Source of the DNA: Lentzea sp. NBRC 102530
GTDB taxonomy: Bacteria > Actinomycetota > Actinomycetes > Mycobacteriales > Pseudonocardiaceae
Direction: 5' to 3'
DNA: 64,000 nucleotides
Assembly (NCBI RefSeq): GCF_030269365.1
Contig: NZ_BSTF01000015.1
Location: 124,001 to 188,000 of the forward strand
The first letter of the stretch is position 1, and each line of letters begins with the position of its first letter. The notes under the pieces were generated by a model that worked only from the letters and a program-made list of their open reading frames with translations, was not told the origin of the DNA and ran no database searches. This document shows positions 55,173 to 64,000 of this stretch, one piece after another. The position numbers and the translations under genes are program-made.

Positions 55173-58100
55173 ATGTCAACGGAGCCGACCGACTCACTCG
55201 CTCCGCTGCGGGTGCAGTTGCTGGGCGAGGTGTGCGCCTGGCGTGGCGTCGGCGAACTGCCGCTCGGATCCGCCAGGCAGCGTGCCCTCTTCGCCGTGCT
55301 GGCGTTGCGCGCGAACACCGTCGTGTCCCGCGACGAGCTGGTGGACGCGATCTGGGGCGACGCACCACCGGGCGCCGTCGGCAGCTCCCTCTACACCTAC
55401 GTCTCCCGCCTGCGGCGCGCGCTGGAACCGGTCCGCTCCAAGTGGTCCACCGGCAGCGTGCTCGTCTCGGAGGGCTCCGGGTACTCGCTGCGGCTCGACC
55501 CGGCCGCGCTCGACGTGGACGAGTTCGACCGGTTGCGGGACGAGGCGCGGCACCTCTGGGCGGCCGGGGAGGCCGCGCCCGCGCTGGCCGCGCTGGAGCA
55601 GGCGCTCGAGTTGTGGCACGGCGAGGCGTTGACGGGCATCGCGGGTCCGTTCGCCGCCCGGCACCGCGGCAGGCTCGCCGAACTGCACCTCGACGCCCTG
55701 GAGCGCCGGGCCGAGATCATGGCCTTCTCGGGCGAGACCGAGGGCGCGATCGAGGACCTGCTCGCGCTGACGTCCGCGCACCCGCTGCGGGAGACGCCCC
55801 GCGCGTTGCTGATGACGGCGCTGCACCGGGCGGGCCGCGACGACGAGGCGCTCGCGGTGTACCGGGCGGCCAGGGAGCTGCTGGTCGACCAGCTCGGCAT
55901 CGAACCGGGCCCGCAGCTGCGGCAGGCCCACGAGGCCGTCACCTCCGGCCGTGGCCGCGGCTTCGCGGTGTCCACCGCGCCCGTGCCGCCCCTGCTGCCC
56001 GAGGCGCCCCAGGCGTTCGCGGGCCGGGTGGACGAGCTGGACGCGGTGCGGCACGCGCTGAAGTCCGCCGTGCACGGCACCGGGACCGCGCTCTGGGTCG
56101 AGGGCGAGCCGGGCGCGGGCAAGTCGGCGTTGCTCGCCGCCGCGCTCGCGGACGCCCAGGAGTTCGGGTGCGCGGTGCGGTGGCACGCGGGCGACGAGAC
56201 CGACGACAGGTTCCCGCTGGGCGTGGTGACCGAGGCGTTGAACGCGCAGCTGCCCGACTCGCCGCCGCAGGTGGAGTCCGAGGACCTGATCGTGCTCGTG
56301 GACCACCTCGTCCGGACCGTGCACGAGCTGTGCGAGAGCGGCCCGGTCGTGCTGGTGCTGGAGGACCTGCAGTGGGCCGACGACGCGAGTCTGCTGGTGT
56401 GGCAGCGCCTCGCGAGGACGGCGCCGCACCTGCCGTTGCTGCTGGTGGGTTCCGCCCGGCCGCTCCCGGCCCGCCCGGAGCTGGACCCGTTGCGCACGGC
56501 CGTGGCGGCGTACGGCGGGATCCGGCTGCGGCTCGGGCCGTTGGACGAGATCGCGACGACGGAGCTGGTCCGCCAGGCCGTGGGCGCGGACCCGAGCTCG
56601 GAACTGCTGGCCGTCGTCGACTGCGCGGCCGGCAACCCCCTGGTCGTGCTGGCGGTGGTGGACGCGCTGGTCCGCGACGACGCGGTGGTGCTGCGCGGCG
56701 GTGCCGCCCACCTCGACCGGCGGCCCGGCGCGCCGCAGCCCGCGATGGACGCCGTGGTCTCCGGCCTGATGGACCACCTCTCCGGCAACACCCGCCGGCT
56801 GCTGCGGTGGGCCGCGTTGCTCGGCATGGAGTTCAGCCTCAACGACCTCGCGACCGTCGCGCGCGAACAGGCGTCCGGACTGCTGCCCGCCGTGGAGGAG
56901 GCGACGGCCGGGCGGGTGATCAGGGAGTCCGGCCGGCGGCTCGCGTTCGAGCACCCGATGCTGCGCCGCGTCCTGTACGAGGCCGTGCCCGCGACCGCCC
57001 GGATCGCGTTGCACCGGCAGGCCGCCGAAACGCTCGACACCGCGGGCGCGCACGTGGAGCGGATCTCCGAGCAGCTGCTCGCGGGTCCCGTGCCGGTGGA
57101 CGCGTGGGTGACGCAGTGGCTGCTCACCCACTCCAACACGCTGGCGAGCCGCAACCCGTCGCTCGCCGCCGAACTGCTCGAGTACGCCGTCGCGAGCCCG
57201 TCCACCCGCGACCGCGCCCGCGAGGTGTTCACGGTCCGCCTCGCCCGGCTGCTGTTCTGGCTCGGCCGGCATCCGGTCACCGAGGCCCGCGCGGTGCTGA
57301 AGACGACCGAGGACCCCACCCGTGCCGCCGAGATGCGCCTGATGCTCGCGTACATGGACCACGCGACGGGCGAGAACGACCGCGCGCTCGAGGTGCTGCG
57401 CCAGGTGGCGGCGGACCCGGCCGTCCCGGCGCACTGGCGGGCGCGGCACCACTCGTTGCAGGCCAGGGTGGAACGCCGCACGCTCGACGACCCGAACACA
57501 GCGCACCAGACCGCGGTCATGGCGCTGGACCGGGCGAGGGAGTCCGCCGACACGTTCGCCATCGCCCACGCCTCGGAGAACCTCTGGGAGATCGCGTCCG
57601 TGCAGGGCAGGCACGTCGAGGCGCTGGCCCACGTCGACCAGGCGCTGCAGGCGATCGGCGGCGACCCGGCCGGCGCCGACCTCGAACTCTGCCTGCTGGA
57701 CGACAAGGTCTTCACCCTCCAGCAACTCGACCGGCTGGGCGCCGCGTCGAGGACGTTGGACGCGGCCCAGCACCTGGTGATCCACCGCGGCCTGTCCACC
57801 GGCCCGCACCTCCCGGCGGCGGTGCACCACTACTGGCTGGGCTCCTGGCACGAGGCACTGTCCGAACTGGACGCCGTGGTGCAGGACCGGCCCGAGATCA
57901 CGTTCTACGGCCTGCGCCAGCGCACGTCGATCGACCTGCTGCACGGCGTGAAGGCGTTGATCGCCGCGCACCGCGACGACTCCGCGGCGCTCGAGACGTT
58001 CCTCAAGTCCGCCACCGACTACCCGCGTTCCTCGGTGGAGGCCCGCGACGACTTCCTGCGCACGGCCCACTCCGTGGCGGCGGAGCAACGCGGCCGCCCG

Positions 58101-58775
58101 GACGAGGCGATGGTGGCGCTGCTGCCGTTGCTGCGCACCGACTACCCGCGCCTGGTCCCGCGCCACCAGTGGCTCCCCCGGCTGACCAGGCTGGCCCTCG
58201 ACCGAGGCGAACGCGAGGTGGCAACGGCCGCCCTGGCCGCGTGCGACTCCCGCACCCCGCGCGGAGCGGTCGCCGAACGCTGGTGCCGCGCCCTGATCGA
58301 GGAGGACCCGGCGGCACTGGCGGCCGTGACACGACACCTCGCCGAGGTGGGCCGCAAGGTCGAGTACGCGACGGCGTCCGAGGACCTGGCCGTCCTGCAC
58401 GCCTCCCTGGGCGACGCGCCCGAGGCGCAGACGGCCCTGTACGACGCGATGACCGTCTACACCGAGCTGGGCGCGACCTGGGACGTGCGCAGAACGGAGT
58501 CGCGCCTCAAGCCGTACGACGTGCGCTGGCGCATCGGCGTGCACAGCGACCTGACCGGCAGGCCGCTCGACCCCCTGGAGAGCCGCGTGGCCGACCTGGT
58601 CGCCGCGGGCTGGCCCAACTCGGACATCGCGACCCGGCTCGGCATGTCCCGCAACACCGTGCAGGCGCACGTCTCGCGGTTGCTGCAGAAGCTGGGCGTG
58701 GACTCGCGGCTGAGCGTGACGCGGCAGGTGCTGGACCGCCACACCTACCGCGCCGGCGAAGCGAACACGGCCTGA
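55173..58775 (+). CDS. SARP-type regulator with ATPase and LuxR domains (copy 2)
   Basis: 1200 residues from ATG 55173 (GTGGAG upstream). Same architecture as the gene at 50532: OmpR-like wHTH (LRVQLLGEVCAWRGVGELPL, VVSRDELVDAIWGD, TYVSRLRRALEP), BTAD (TALHRAGRDDEALAVYRAAR), ATPase with GEPGAGKSA and LVLEDLQWADDASLL, TPR-like region, and a LuxR HTH at the end (LDPLESRVADLVAAGWPNSD then IATRLGMSRNTVQAHVSRLL). The two are divergent paralogues. The target cluster is not obvious within this window. Confidence 0.92.
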   Translation: MSTEPTDSLAPLRVQLLGEVCAWRGVGELPLGSARQRALFAVLALRANTVVSRDELVDAIWGDAPPGAVGSSLYTYVSRLRRALEPVRSKWSTGSVLVSEGSGYSLRLDPAALDVDEFDRLRDEARHLWAAGEAAPALAALEQALELWHGEALTGIAGPFAARHRGRLAELHLDALERRAEIMAFSGETEGAIEDLLALTSAHPLRETPRALLMTALHRAGRDDEALAVYRAARELLVDQLGIEPGPQLRQAHEAVTSGRGRGFAVSTAPVPPLLPEAPQAFAGRVDELDAVRHALKSAVHGTGTALWVEGEPGAGKSALLAAALADAQEFGCAVRWHAGDETDDRFPLGVVTEALNAQLPDSPPQVESEDLIVLVDHLVRTVHELCESGPVVLVLEDLQWADDASLLVWQRLARTAPHLPLLLVGSARPLPARPELDPLRTAVAAYGGIRLRLGPLDEIATTELVRQAVGADPSSELLAVVDCAAGNPLVVLAVVDALVRDDAVVLRGGAAHLDRRPGAPQPAMDAVVSGLMDHLSGNTRRLLRWAALLGMEFSLNDLATVAREQASGLLPAVEEATAGRVIRESGRRLAFEHPMLRRVLYEAVPATARIALHRQAAETLDTAGAHVERISEQLLAGPVPVDAWVTQWLLTHSNTLASRNPSLAAELLEYAVASPSTRDRAREVFTVRLARLLFWLGRHPVTEARAVLKTTEDPTRAAEMRLMLAYMDHATGENDRALEVLRQVAADPAVPAHWRARHHSLQARVERRTLDDPNTAHQTAVMALDRARESADTFAIAHASENLWEIASVQGRHVEALAHVDQALQAIGGDPAGADLELCLLDDKVFTLQQLDRLGAASRTLDAAQHLVIHRGLSTGPHLPAAVHHYWLGSWHEALSELDAVVQDRPEITFYGLRQRTSIDLLHGVKALIAAHRDDSAALETFLKSATDYPRSSVEARDDFLRTAHSVAAEQRGRPDEAMVALLPLLRTDYPRLVPRHQWLPRLTRLALDRGEREVATAALAACDSRTPRGAVAERWCRALIEEDPAALAAVTRHLAEVGRKVEYATASEDLAVLHASLGDAPEAQTALYDAMTVYTELGATWDVRRTESRLKPYDVRWRIGVHSDLTGRPLDPLESRVADLVAAGWPNSDIATRLGMSRNTVQAHVSRLLQKLGVDSRLSVTRQVLDRHTYRAGEANTA

Positions 58776-58886
58776 ACGCACTTCGCCGCCCTGTTGCTCG
58801 GCAGCGAGCCGCCGGGTGGTCTCGGCTGAACGACTGACGCGCGTCCTCCCGGACGTCCGCCCCCGGTCCTGATAGGAAAGATCACC

Positions 58887-60548
58887 GTGGGCACACGACC
58901 TCGGTTCGACCTCGCCGGCAGAGCGGCCGGTCTGCTCGCGCAGCGGCTGCTGAAGCTCCCTCCGGCCGTCTCGCGCAACGTCACCGTGGAACGGGATCTG
59001 CGGATCCCCACCCACGACGGCCAGACCCTGATGGCGAACCACTGGGCACCAGACGAGAGCACGTCGCCCAACGCGCCGACAGCCGTGGTGCGCACACCGT
59101 ACGGGCGTAGCGGGCCGTTGGACTGGTTGTACGGGCGCGCACTCGCGGAACGCGGTCTGCACGTGCTGACCGTCAGCTGCCGCGGCACGTTCGGCTCGGA
59201 CGGCGACTTCCGCGCGATGCGACACGAACGCGAGGACGGCCTGTCCGTCCTGCGGTGGCACGCGGACCAGCCGTGGGGCAACGACGTGCTGCTGACCGGC
59301 AGCAGCTACCTCGGCTACACCCAGTGGGCCATCGCGGCCGAGGCACCGCCGCAGGTCAAGGCGATGGTGCCGCACGTGACGTCGGCACGGCTGGCGCTGG
59401 CGTTCCTGCGGCCCGAGCGCACCGAACTGGAAACGCTGCTCGGCTGGTCCGTGAGCACGGCGACCCAGGAACGTCCGGGTGGCATCTGGCGGGCGCTGCT
59501 GGGCATCGGCCGCAAGCGCGTCGAGAACGCCATGAACACGCTCCCGCTGGTCGGCGCGGACACCGCCGCGCTGGGCCACCAGTGGCCGTTCTACCAGGAA
59601 TGCCTGCACCACGACCAGAACGACCCGTACTGGAAGAACGAGGACCACTCCCCCGCGGTCGGCGACGTGACGGTCCCCGTCAGCTCGATCGCGGGCTGGT
59701 ACGACATCTTCCTGGCCGACCAGCTCCGCGACTTCCAGGTGCTCAAGGCAGCCGGCCGCGACGCGCACCTGACGGTCGGACCGTGGTGGCACGCGCACAC
59801 CGGCGGGATGGCCGCGGTGCTCAACGACACGGTCGGCTGGGCCGCCGCCCACGCCAGAGGCGTCGAACCGCCGGGCAAGCCACCGGTGCGCCTCTTCGTG
59901 ATGGGCGTGGACGAATGGCGTGACTTCGACCAGTGGCCGCCCGCCGGCTACACCCCGCAGCGCTGGCACCTCGCGCCCGGCGAACTCCGGCCCGCACCGA
60001 TCGCCGACGCGGCGCCGACGTCGTTCACCTACGACCCGGCCGACCCGACGCCGTCGCTGGGCGGGCCGAAGCTGGAGAGCCGGGGTGCCGGCCCGGTGGA
60101 CAACCGGAAGCTGGAGGCGCGCGACGACGTGCTGGTCTTCACCTCGGAAGCGCTGGACGCCGACGTGGAGGTGATCGGCGAGGTCACCGCCGAGGTGTGG
60201 CTGCGCGCGGACCGCCCGTCCTGCGACCTGTTCGTGCGTCTGTGCGATGTGGACGGACGCGGCAGGTCGCTCAACATCTGCGACGACCTGGTGAAGGTGC
60301 GGCCGGACGGGATCACGAAGGTGGCGGTCGACCTGTCGCCGACCGCGCACGTGTTCCGGCGCGGGCACCGGATCCGGGTGCAGGTGTCGGCAGGCGCGCA
60401 TCCGCGGTTCGCCCGCAACCTCGGCGACGGCGGCCCACCGCAGACCGCGGCACAGCCGCTCGCGACGAGGGTGGAGATCTTCCACGACGCCGAGCGGCCG
60501 TCCGCGATCCTGTTGCCGCGCAAGCCGAAAGCCCGTCGGCCCGCATGA
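58887..60548 (+). CDS. CocE/NonD-family hydrolase (X-Pro dipeptidyl-peptidase type)
   Basis: 553 residues. An alpha/beta hydrolase domain with VVRTPYGRSGPLDWLYGRAL, RGTFGSDGDF, nucleophile GSSYLGYTQ (Ser near 139), acid region near SSIAGWYDIFLADQ, and the His in VGPWWHAHTGG. A helical cap lies between, and a C-terminal jelly-roll (FTSEALDADVEVIGEVTAEV, RVQVSAGAHPRFARN) is typical of CocE. The family hydrolyses esters and acyl-peptides. GTG start after AGGAAAG. The gene stands alone, 111 bases after the SARP. Confidence 0.9.
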   Translation: MGTRPRFDLAGRAAGLLAQRLLKLPPAVSRNVTVERDLRIPTHDGQTLMANHWAPDESTSPNAPTAVVRTPYGRSGPLDWLYGRALAERGLHVLTVSCRGTFGSDGDFRAMRHEREDGLSVLRWHADQPWGNDVLLTGSSYLGYTQWAIAAEAPPQVKAMVPHVTSARLALAFLRPERTELETLLGWSVSTATQERPGGIWRALLGIGRKRVENAMNTLPLVGADTAALGHQWPFYQECLHHDQNDPYWKNEDHSPAVGDVTVPVSSIAGWYDIFLADQLRDFQVLKAAGRDAHLTVGPWWHAHTGGMAAVLNDTVGWAAAHARGVEPPGKPPVRLFVMGVDEWRDFDQWPPAGYTPQRWHLAPGELRPAPIADAAPTSFTYDPADPTPSLGGPKLESRGAGPVDNRKLEARDDVLVFTSEALDADVEVIGEVTAEVWLRADRPSCDLFVRLCDVDGRGRSLNICDDLVKVRPDGITKVAVDLSPTAHVFRRGHRIRVQVSAGAHPRFARNLGDGGPPQTAAQPLATRVEIFHDAERPSAILLPRKPKARRPA

Positions 60549-60574
60549 CGGCGTTCGGCGGCGAACTCGTCGCG

Positions 60575-61621
60575 CTAGACCCGCAGTGAGTTGTCGGCGA
60601 GGTGGCTGCTCAGCCTCGCCTCGGACATCGCGACCGCGAGCGCCTGCGGTTCGAGCCCGCGCAACAGTCCGAGCAACGGTTCACCCCGCAGCCCGTAGCG
60701 GAACAGGTCGCAGGCGTTGAACCCGGCGGCCCAGTACGTGACGCCGGGGTCGGCCATCCACCGCGCCTTCTCCTGCACCGTCAGGGCCTCCCACACGTCG
60801 ACCTTGTCGTCGAACGACAGGGGCAGGAACTCCGCGATCTTCTTCGCGTCGGACGGGTCCGGCCGCAACGTGGCGCGAACCACGGCCCGGTGCGCCGGGT
60901 AGTCCCGCATCAGCCGCACCTTGGTCAGGTCCGACGCGGCGGCAGCGGCCTTCACCGGGTCCGACGCCGCCACGATCGCCTCCCGCACCGCGCGGCAGTC
61001 GTCCCACTCGCGCAACTCCTCGTCGGAAGCGACGAGCCGAAGCCGTTCGTTGGCGGACAACGCCTTCCACGTCTCGTCCTGCTTCGCCGCACCCTGCCCG
61101 ACGAACGCCTGCGCCCAGTCGACCAGCGCCTGGTGCACCGACCGGTCCCGCTTGCCGTGCTTCGCCATCACGTCCAACGTCGGCGGCAGGCTCTTGGTCG
61201 TGTCGACGCGGCAGGAGAACACCAGCAGGTACTTCCACTGCGCCTTCGCGGCCCGGCCGAACGCACCGTCGCACGTGTGCGGCCCGTCCTTCGGGCAGCC
61301 CGAGACGTTCGAGCACAACCTCAGGGTGTTCGGCGTCTCCCGAGACCCGACGATGATCGCCGGCGCGGCGTACTCGTACAACGCGGTGATCGCGCGCCGC
61401 TCGTGCTCCTTGAAAGGCTCGTACTGGTAGTTGGGCACCGACATTCCCGCGATCACGACCTGCATCGGAATCCTGTCGTGCTTCTCCCTGATCAGTTCCA
61501 GCACGTTCACCATCGCCAGCGACGTGCCCTCGTCGGCGTAGAAGTGCAGTGTCAGCCCGGCCGGCACCACGACCCTCTCCGCACCGACGAACGAGCCGTG
61601 CCCGATCAGAACGCCCACCAT
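60575..61621 (-). CDS. Stv-like putative adhesin-domain protein
   Basis: 348 residues. The N-terminal VLIGHGSFVGAERVVVPAGL then TLHFYADEGTSLA resembles the putative adhesin (Stv) domain: a leading GHG loop and a VPxGxxLxFY strand. The middle holds a Cys-containing CSNVSGCPKDGPHTCDGAF loop and the C-terminal 200 residues are helical with repeated short modules (LTVQEKARWMADPGVTYWAA). No signal peptide. Stv domains occur in bacterial conflict and effector proteins, but its role here is unknown. It converges with the CocE gene. Confidence 0.65.
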   Translation of the reverse strand: MVGVLIGHGSFVGAERVVVPAGLTLHFYADEGTSLAMVNVLELIREKHDRIPMQVVIAGMSVPNYQYEPFKEHERRAITALYEYAAPAIIVGSRETPNTLRLCSNVSGCPKDGPHTCDGAFGRAAKAQWKYLLVFSCRVDTTKSLPPTLDVMAKHGKRDRSVHQALVDWAQAFVGQGAAKQDETWKALSANERLRLVASDEELREWDDCRAVREAIVAASDPVKAAAAASDLTKVRLMRDYPAHRAVVRATLRPDPSDAKKIAEFLPLSFDDKVDVWEALTVQEKARWMADPGVTYWAAGFNACDLFRYGLRGEPLLGLLRGLEPQALAVAMSEARLSSHLADNSLRV

Positions 61622-62195
61622 CGCGGTCCTCCACCCGAAGTCGCCATCTCTACGGGTGATTCGTCAGCGGCACCCGATCCGTGACCGGCAGAACCCGAGC
61701 GGACCAGCAGAGAATCCGATGGGTCATCCGTCCATTGCGGACGGAATCATGCGATGGACCAGCACACCGAGGTCGACTGAGCAGGTCAGGCGACTACTGA
61801 CCGCGGGCCACCCCGTGCTCAACCCGTGCCGTTGACCGGCGCTGCCAGCCCTTGGATTCTCCGAATCCACTCGACCGACGCTCGCCCCAGCAGGACAAGC
61901 GCATCACTGTGCGTCGCAGTCGAGAACCCGATCGAGAGAGCCACTGCGACAAGACGCATCGTTTGCCGCAACCAAGTGGGCCGCCCACACCCACCAACAC
62001 GGACAGCAGGGGGCCGAACGCGCTGAGCCACGGAGAATTCAACCTGCATTCGAGCGATTCTGGCTCTTTAGTCGAAATTCACACTTTACGGTATCTTCGA
62101 ACTTTTCCATTACTCCTTTCCGAGTCCGGCTGCCATAGTTGCGAAAGAGATCAGCGCAAGTTTGTTCAATTCCTTTTCACGCCCATCAGGAAAGC
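61622..62195. other. Intergenic region, no supported gene
   Basis: About 570 bases between the divergent Stv-like and EF-hand genes. Short frames have no ribosome sites or family resemblance. The last 170 bases are clearly AT-rich (around TTTAGTCGAAATTCACAC) and probably hold the EF-hand promoter. Confidence 0.5.
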
Positions 62196-62738
62196 ATGGT
62201 CCGGCCAATGCAGAAGAGCGCCCTCGACCGCGTCACGGTCGTCTTCACCCTGTTCGACCGCAACGAGGACGGCCACTTGGAAGCCGAGGACTTCGAGATC
62301 ATGGCCGCCGACGTCGCGCGGGCGGCGCCGCAGTCCAGTGAGGCGGCCAAGAACACGATGCGCGGCGCGTTCGGACGTTACTGGGCCACCCTGGCCGCCG
62401 AGCTGGACGCCGATCGCGACGGAATGATCACCTTCGACGAGTTCACGGCCTGTGTGCTGGCACCGGAGCGGTTCGACGACACGATCAGCGAGTTCGCCGA
62501 GGCGCTCGCCGCTCTGGGCGACCCGGACGGCGACGGGCTCATCGAACGGCCTGGCTTCCTGGCGCTCATGACCGCGATCGGCTTCGAGCGCGACGCCATC
62601 AACGCGCTGTTCGACGCCTTCGGCCCCACGCAGTCCGATCAGATCACCGTGTCGGCCTGGGTCGCCGGGATCAAGGACTACTACAGCCCCACGAAGACCG
62701 GCATCCCCGGCGACCACCTGGTCAGCACCCAGGCCTGA
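62196..62738 (+). CDS. EF-hand calcium-binding protein (second copy)
   Basis: 180 residues from ATG 62196 (AGGAAAG upstream). EF loops: 21-32 (DRNEDGHLEAED), 71-82 (DADRDGMITFDE), and 109-120 (DPDGDGLIERPG, with Gly instead of Glu at position 12); the fourth (around QSDQITVSAW) has lost its ligands. Same fold and KDYYSP tail as the calerythrin at 6143, so they are paralogues. It is followed 28 bases later by an isopropylmalate-dehydrogenase-like gene and could be cotranscribed with it. Confidence 0.9.
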   Translation: MVRPMQKSALDRVTVVFTLFDRNEDGHLEAEDFEIMAADVARAAPQSSEAAKNTMRGAFGRYWATLAAELDADRDGMITFDEFTACVLAPERFDDTISEFAEALAALGDPDGDGLIERPGFLALMTAIGFERDAINALFDAFGPTQSDQITVSAWVAGIKDYYSPTKTGIPGDHLVSTQA

Positions 62739-62766
62739 CCAGCACACGAACAGGAGACGAGAACCC

Positions 62767-63849
62767 TTGGTCCCCACCGTCGGACTCGCTGTCGGCAGAG
62801 GCACCGGACCGGAGCTCGCCGACGTTTTCGACCGCGTCCTGACCACGCTGGGGAACGCGTCGTCGGTGCCCATCGGCATCACCCGTTCCCCACGGCTCTA
62901 CCACTCGTACTTCTCTCTCAAGGCCGAGGCGGAGGGAGTCGAGGAGGTCGGCCTGCTGACGAAGCAGGACGCCGATCACTACGAGCAGTTCTGCCGCGAT
63001 CGAGCACGCGCGGGTACGACCGCGATCTTCCGCACCGCGATCAACGCCCAGTCGCTGTACCTGGTCCGCACACGGCTCCAAGCGGTGAAGGTCGACCTCA
63101 TCGCCGACCGCGACACGTCACTTCTCCTGGTCCGCGACGCGGCCCAGGGCTTCTACACGGGCGAGAACCGCCACGACGCCGGCGTCGTGCACCGCACCAT
63201 GACCTTCAGCAAGGAGATCACCGAGAAGGTCGTCCTCACCGCCCTCCGGCAGGCGCAGCGGTACTGGCCCGGCGAGCAGGTGGGGCCGCTCGTCATGGCG
63301 TACAAGTTCCACCTGCTCGACGGAGCGCTGGGCGAATGGGTGGCCGACATCGCCGCCCGGCACGGCGTGGACATCCGGCTGGCTCAGCCCGACACGGTCA
63401 ACCGCAACCTCATCGAGCACGGCCTGCCCGCCCGCAGCGTCGTCATCGGAGCCAACGAGTGGGCCGACATCATGCACGTCGTCCTGCTGGACAGGCTGGG
63501 CTCCGAACGCCAGGAGAACCGCTGCACCGAGAACGTCCACCTGCACCCCGACGTGAACGGCCTGGTGGAGTACCAGACGGTCCACGGTTCGGCCGACGAC
63601 CTGGAAGGCCTCGGCACGGTCAACCCGACGGCGACCATCCGCGCGGCGGCGGCGATCGCGGAACGGCACGCCGGCTGCACCGGAGCGATCGAGCGCACGG
63701 AGAAAGCTCTGACCTTCCTGGCGGACCAAGACGTCCGCACCCCGGATCTCGGCGGACGGTGTTCGACCACCGACGTCGTGGCCGCGGTCGTGGAACTGCT
63801 GGAGGAGCCGGCCTTCGACGGGCGTCGTGCGGCACCGGTGGAAGCATGA
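62767..63849 (+). CDS. Isocitrate/isopropylmalate dehydrogenase-family enzyme
   Basis: 360 residues from TTG 62767 (AGGAGA upstream). Beta-decarboxylating dehydrogenase features: GLAVGRGTGPELADVFD at the N-terminus, DLIADRDTSLLLV, the YQTVHGSADDLEGLGTVNPT region for the dinucleotide, and DLGGRCSTTDVVAAV at the C-terminus. Several usual Arg and Tyr substrate contacts cannot be identified by eye, so the substrate is probably not isocitrate or isopropylmalate. The stop overlaps the isochorismatase ATG, placing it in a small pathway that continues beyond the window. Confidence 0.8.
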   Translation: MVPTVGLAVGRGTGPELADVFDRVLTTLGNASSVPIGITRSPRLYHSYFSLKAEAEGVEEVGLLTKQDADHYEQFCRDRARAGTTAIFRTAINAQSLYLVRTRLQAVKVDLIADRDTSLLLVRDAAQGFYTGENRHDAGVVHRTMTFSKEITEKVVLTALRQAQRYWPGEQVGPLVMAYKFHLLDGALGEWVADIAARHGVDIRLAQPDTVNRNLIEHGLPARSVVIGANEWADIMHVVLLDRLGSERQENRCTENVHLHPDVNGLVEYQTVHGSADDLEGLGTVNPTATIRAAAAIAERHAGCTGAIERTEKALTFLADQDVRTPDLGGRCSTTDVVAAVVELLEEPAFDGRRAAPVEA

Positions 63850-64000
63850 CCAAGACGGCGCTCGTCGTCATAGACCTGCAGAACGACTTCTGCACGGGCC
63901 CAGCCGTGGCGGCCCGGTACCGGGGCGATCCCGCCGTCCTCGACACCGTGACCGGCAACGCCGCCCGCGCCGTCGCCGTGGCGCGGAACCAGGCGGTCGA
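63846..64000 (+). CDS. Isochorismatase/cysteine-hydrolase family protein, truncated by window end
   Basis: Only 51 codons are visible. ALVVIDLQNDFCTGP is the classic N-terminus of isochorismatase-like/nicotinamidase hydrolases, with the catalytic Asp in IDLQNDF. The ATG overlaps the stop of the dehydrogenase gene by four bases. The substrate cannot be judged from this fragment. Confidence 0.85.
   Translation, partial: MTKTALVVIDLQNDFCTGPAVAARYRGDPAVLDTVTGNAARAVAVARNQAV

Noticed and set aside
55194-60485. Very long open frame on the minus strand opposite the second SARP and the CocE gene
   Set aside because: It mirrors two clearly homologous plus-strand genes, has Arg/Gly/His-rich nonsense composition and no family motifs; it is a GC-rich antisense shadow.
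61852-62427. Plus-strand frame running into the EF-hand gene
   Set aside because: Different frame from the EF-hand protein, no ribosome site, and its 3' half is a shadow of EF-hand coding sequence.
1-64000. Prophage, insertion sequence, CRISPR, tRNA or rRNA features
   Set aside because: Reading both strands showed no transposase, integrase, phage structural genes, direct-repeat/spacer arrays or recognisable tRNA/rRNA stretches.

Overview
The window is high-GC DNA of an actinomycete. A complete CvnA-D conservon, paired SARP-type regulators with ATPase and LuxR domains, many GTG/TTG starts and 4-base gene overlaps fit Streptomyces-like actinobacteria. The mix of families suggests Pseudonocardiales (Lentzea/Saccharothrix/Actinosynnema type), but the genus is only an inference. 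I saw no rRNA, tRNA, CRISPR, prophage or transposase.

Layout. 1-5912 holds small stress/redox genes: an LLM-class oxidoreductase, an ABM monooxygenase, a SLAC1-type transporter, two alpha/beta hydrolases, a MarR regulator and a frameshifted SRPBCC gene. They are linked by two repeated operator-like elements and a scar made of a LuxR-ATPase remnant and an internally deleted AraC gene. 6143-8019 has an EF-hand protein and a methionine aminopeptidase with a small XRE regulator behind a palindrome. 7965-11219 (minus strand) is the most interesting part: a four-gene unit of a 53-residue cysteine-rich precursor peptide, a MauE-thioredoxin fusion, an ABC exporter without a peptidase domain, and a soluble S26 signal-peptidase-like protein. 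It looks like a system for making and exporting a disulfide-rich peptide.

11320-28107 is a Wzx/Wzy-type exopolysaccharide locus: UDP-GlcNAc 2-epimerase, polysaccharide deacetylase, O-antigen ligase/polymerase with a 51-bp tandem repeat, Wzz-like protein, glycosyltransferases, flippase, a glycosidase-like secreted protein, the priming glycosylphosphotransferase and an FAD oxidoreductase. A secreted lysyl oxidase follows. A 167-bp imperfect inverted repeat lies inside the locus. 29412-31895 is a two-gene prenyl-indole cluster (indole prenyltransferase with a TTA codon, plus tryptophanase), convergent with the conservon at 31957-35840.

36807-38788 is an XRE / MAB_1171c-like membrane protein / ImmA-IrrE peptidase trio. 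38828-43061 carries an alcohol dehydrogenase, a DUF59 protein, an amidohydrolase and a GAF/Fis regulator. These normally accompany a binuclear iron monooxygenase, whose subunits are absent here. 43039-45629 has a serine hydrolase and a cluster of unknown small genes, including a 25-residue double-CxxC microprotein and two tandem paralogues. 45778-49214 encodes an unusual long PurL with a separate PurQ. 50175-58775 has an otsB scrap, two giant SARP-ATPase-LuxR regulators and a pseudo-receiver LuxR regulator. 58887-64000 holds a CocE-type hydrolase, an Stv-like protein, a second EF-hand protein, an isopropylmalate-dehydrogenase-like enzyme and the start of an isochorismatase-family gene.
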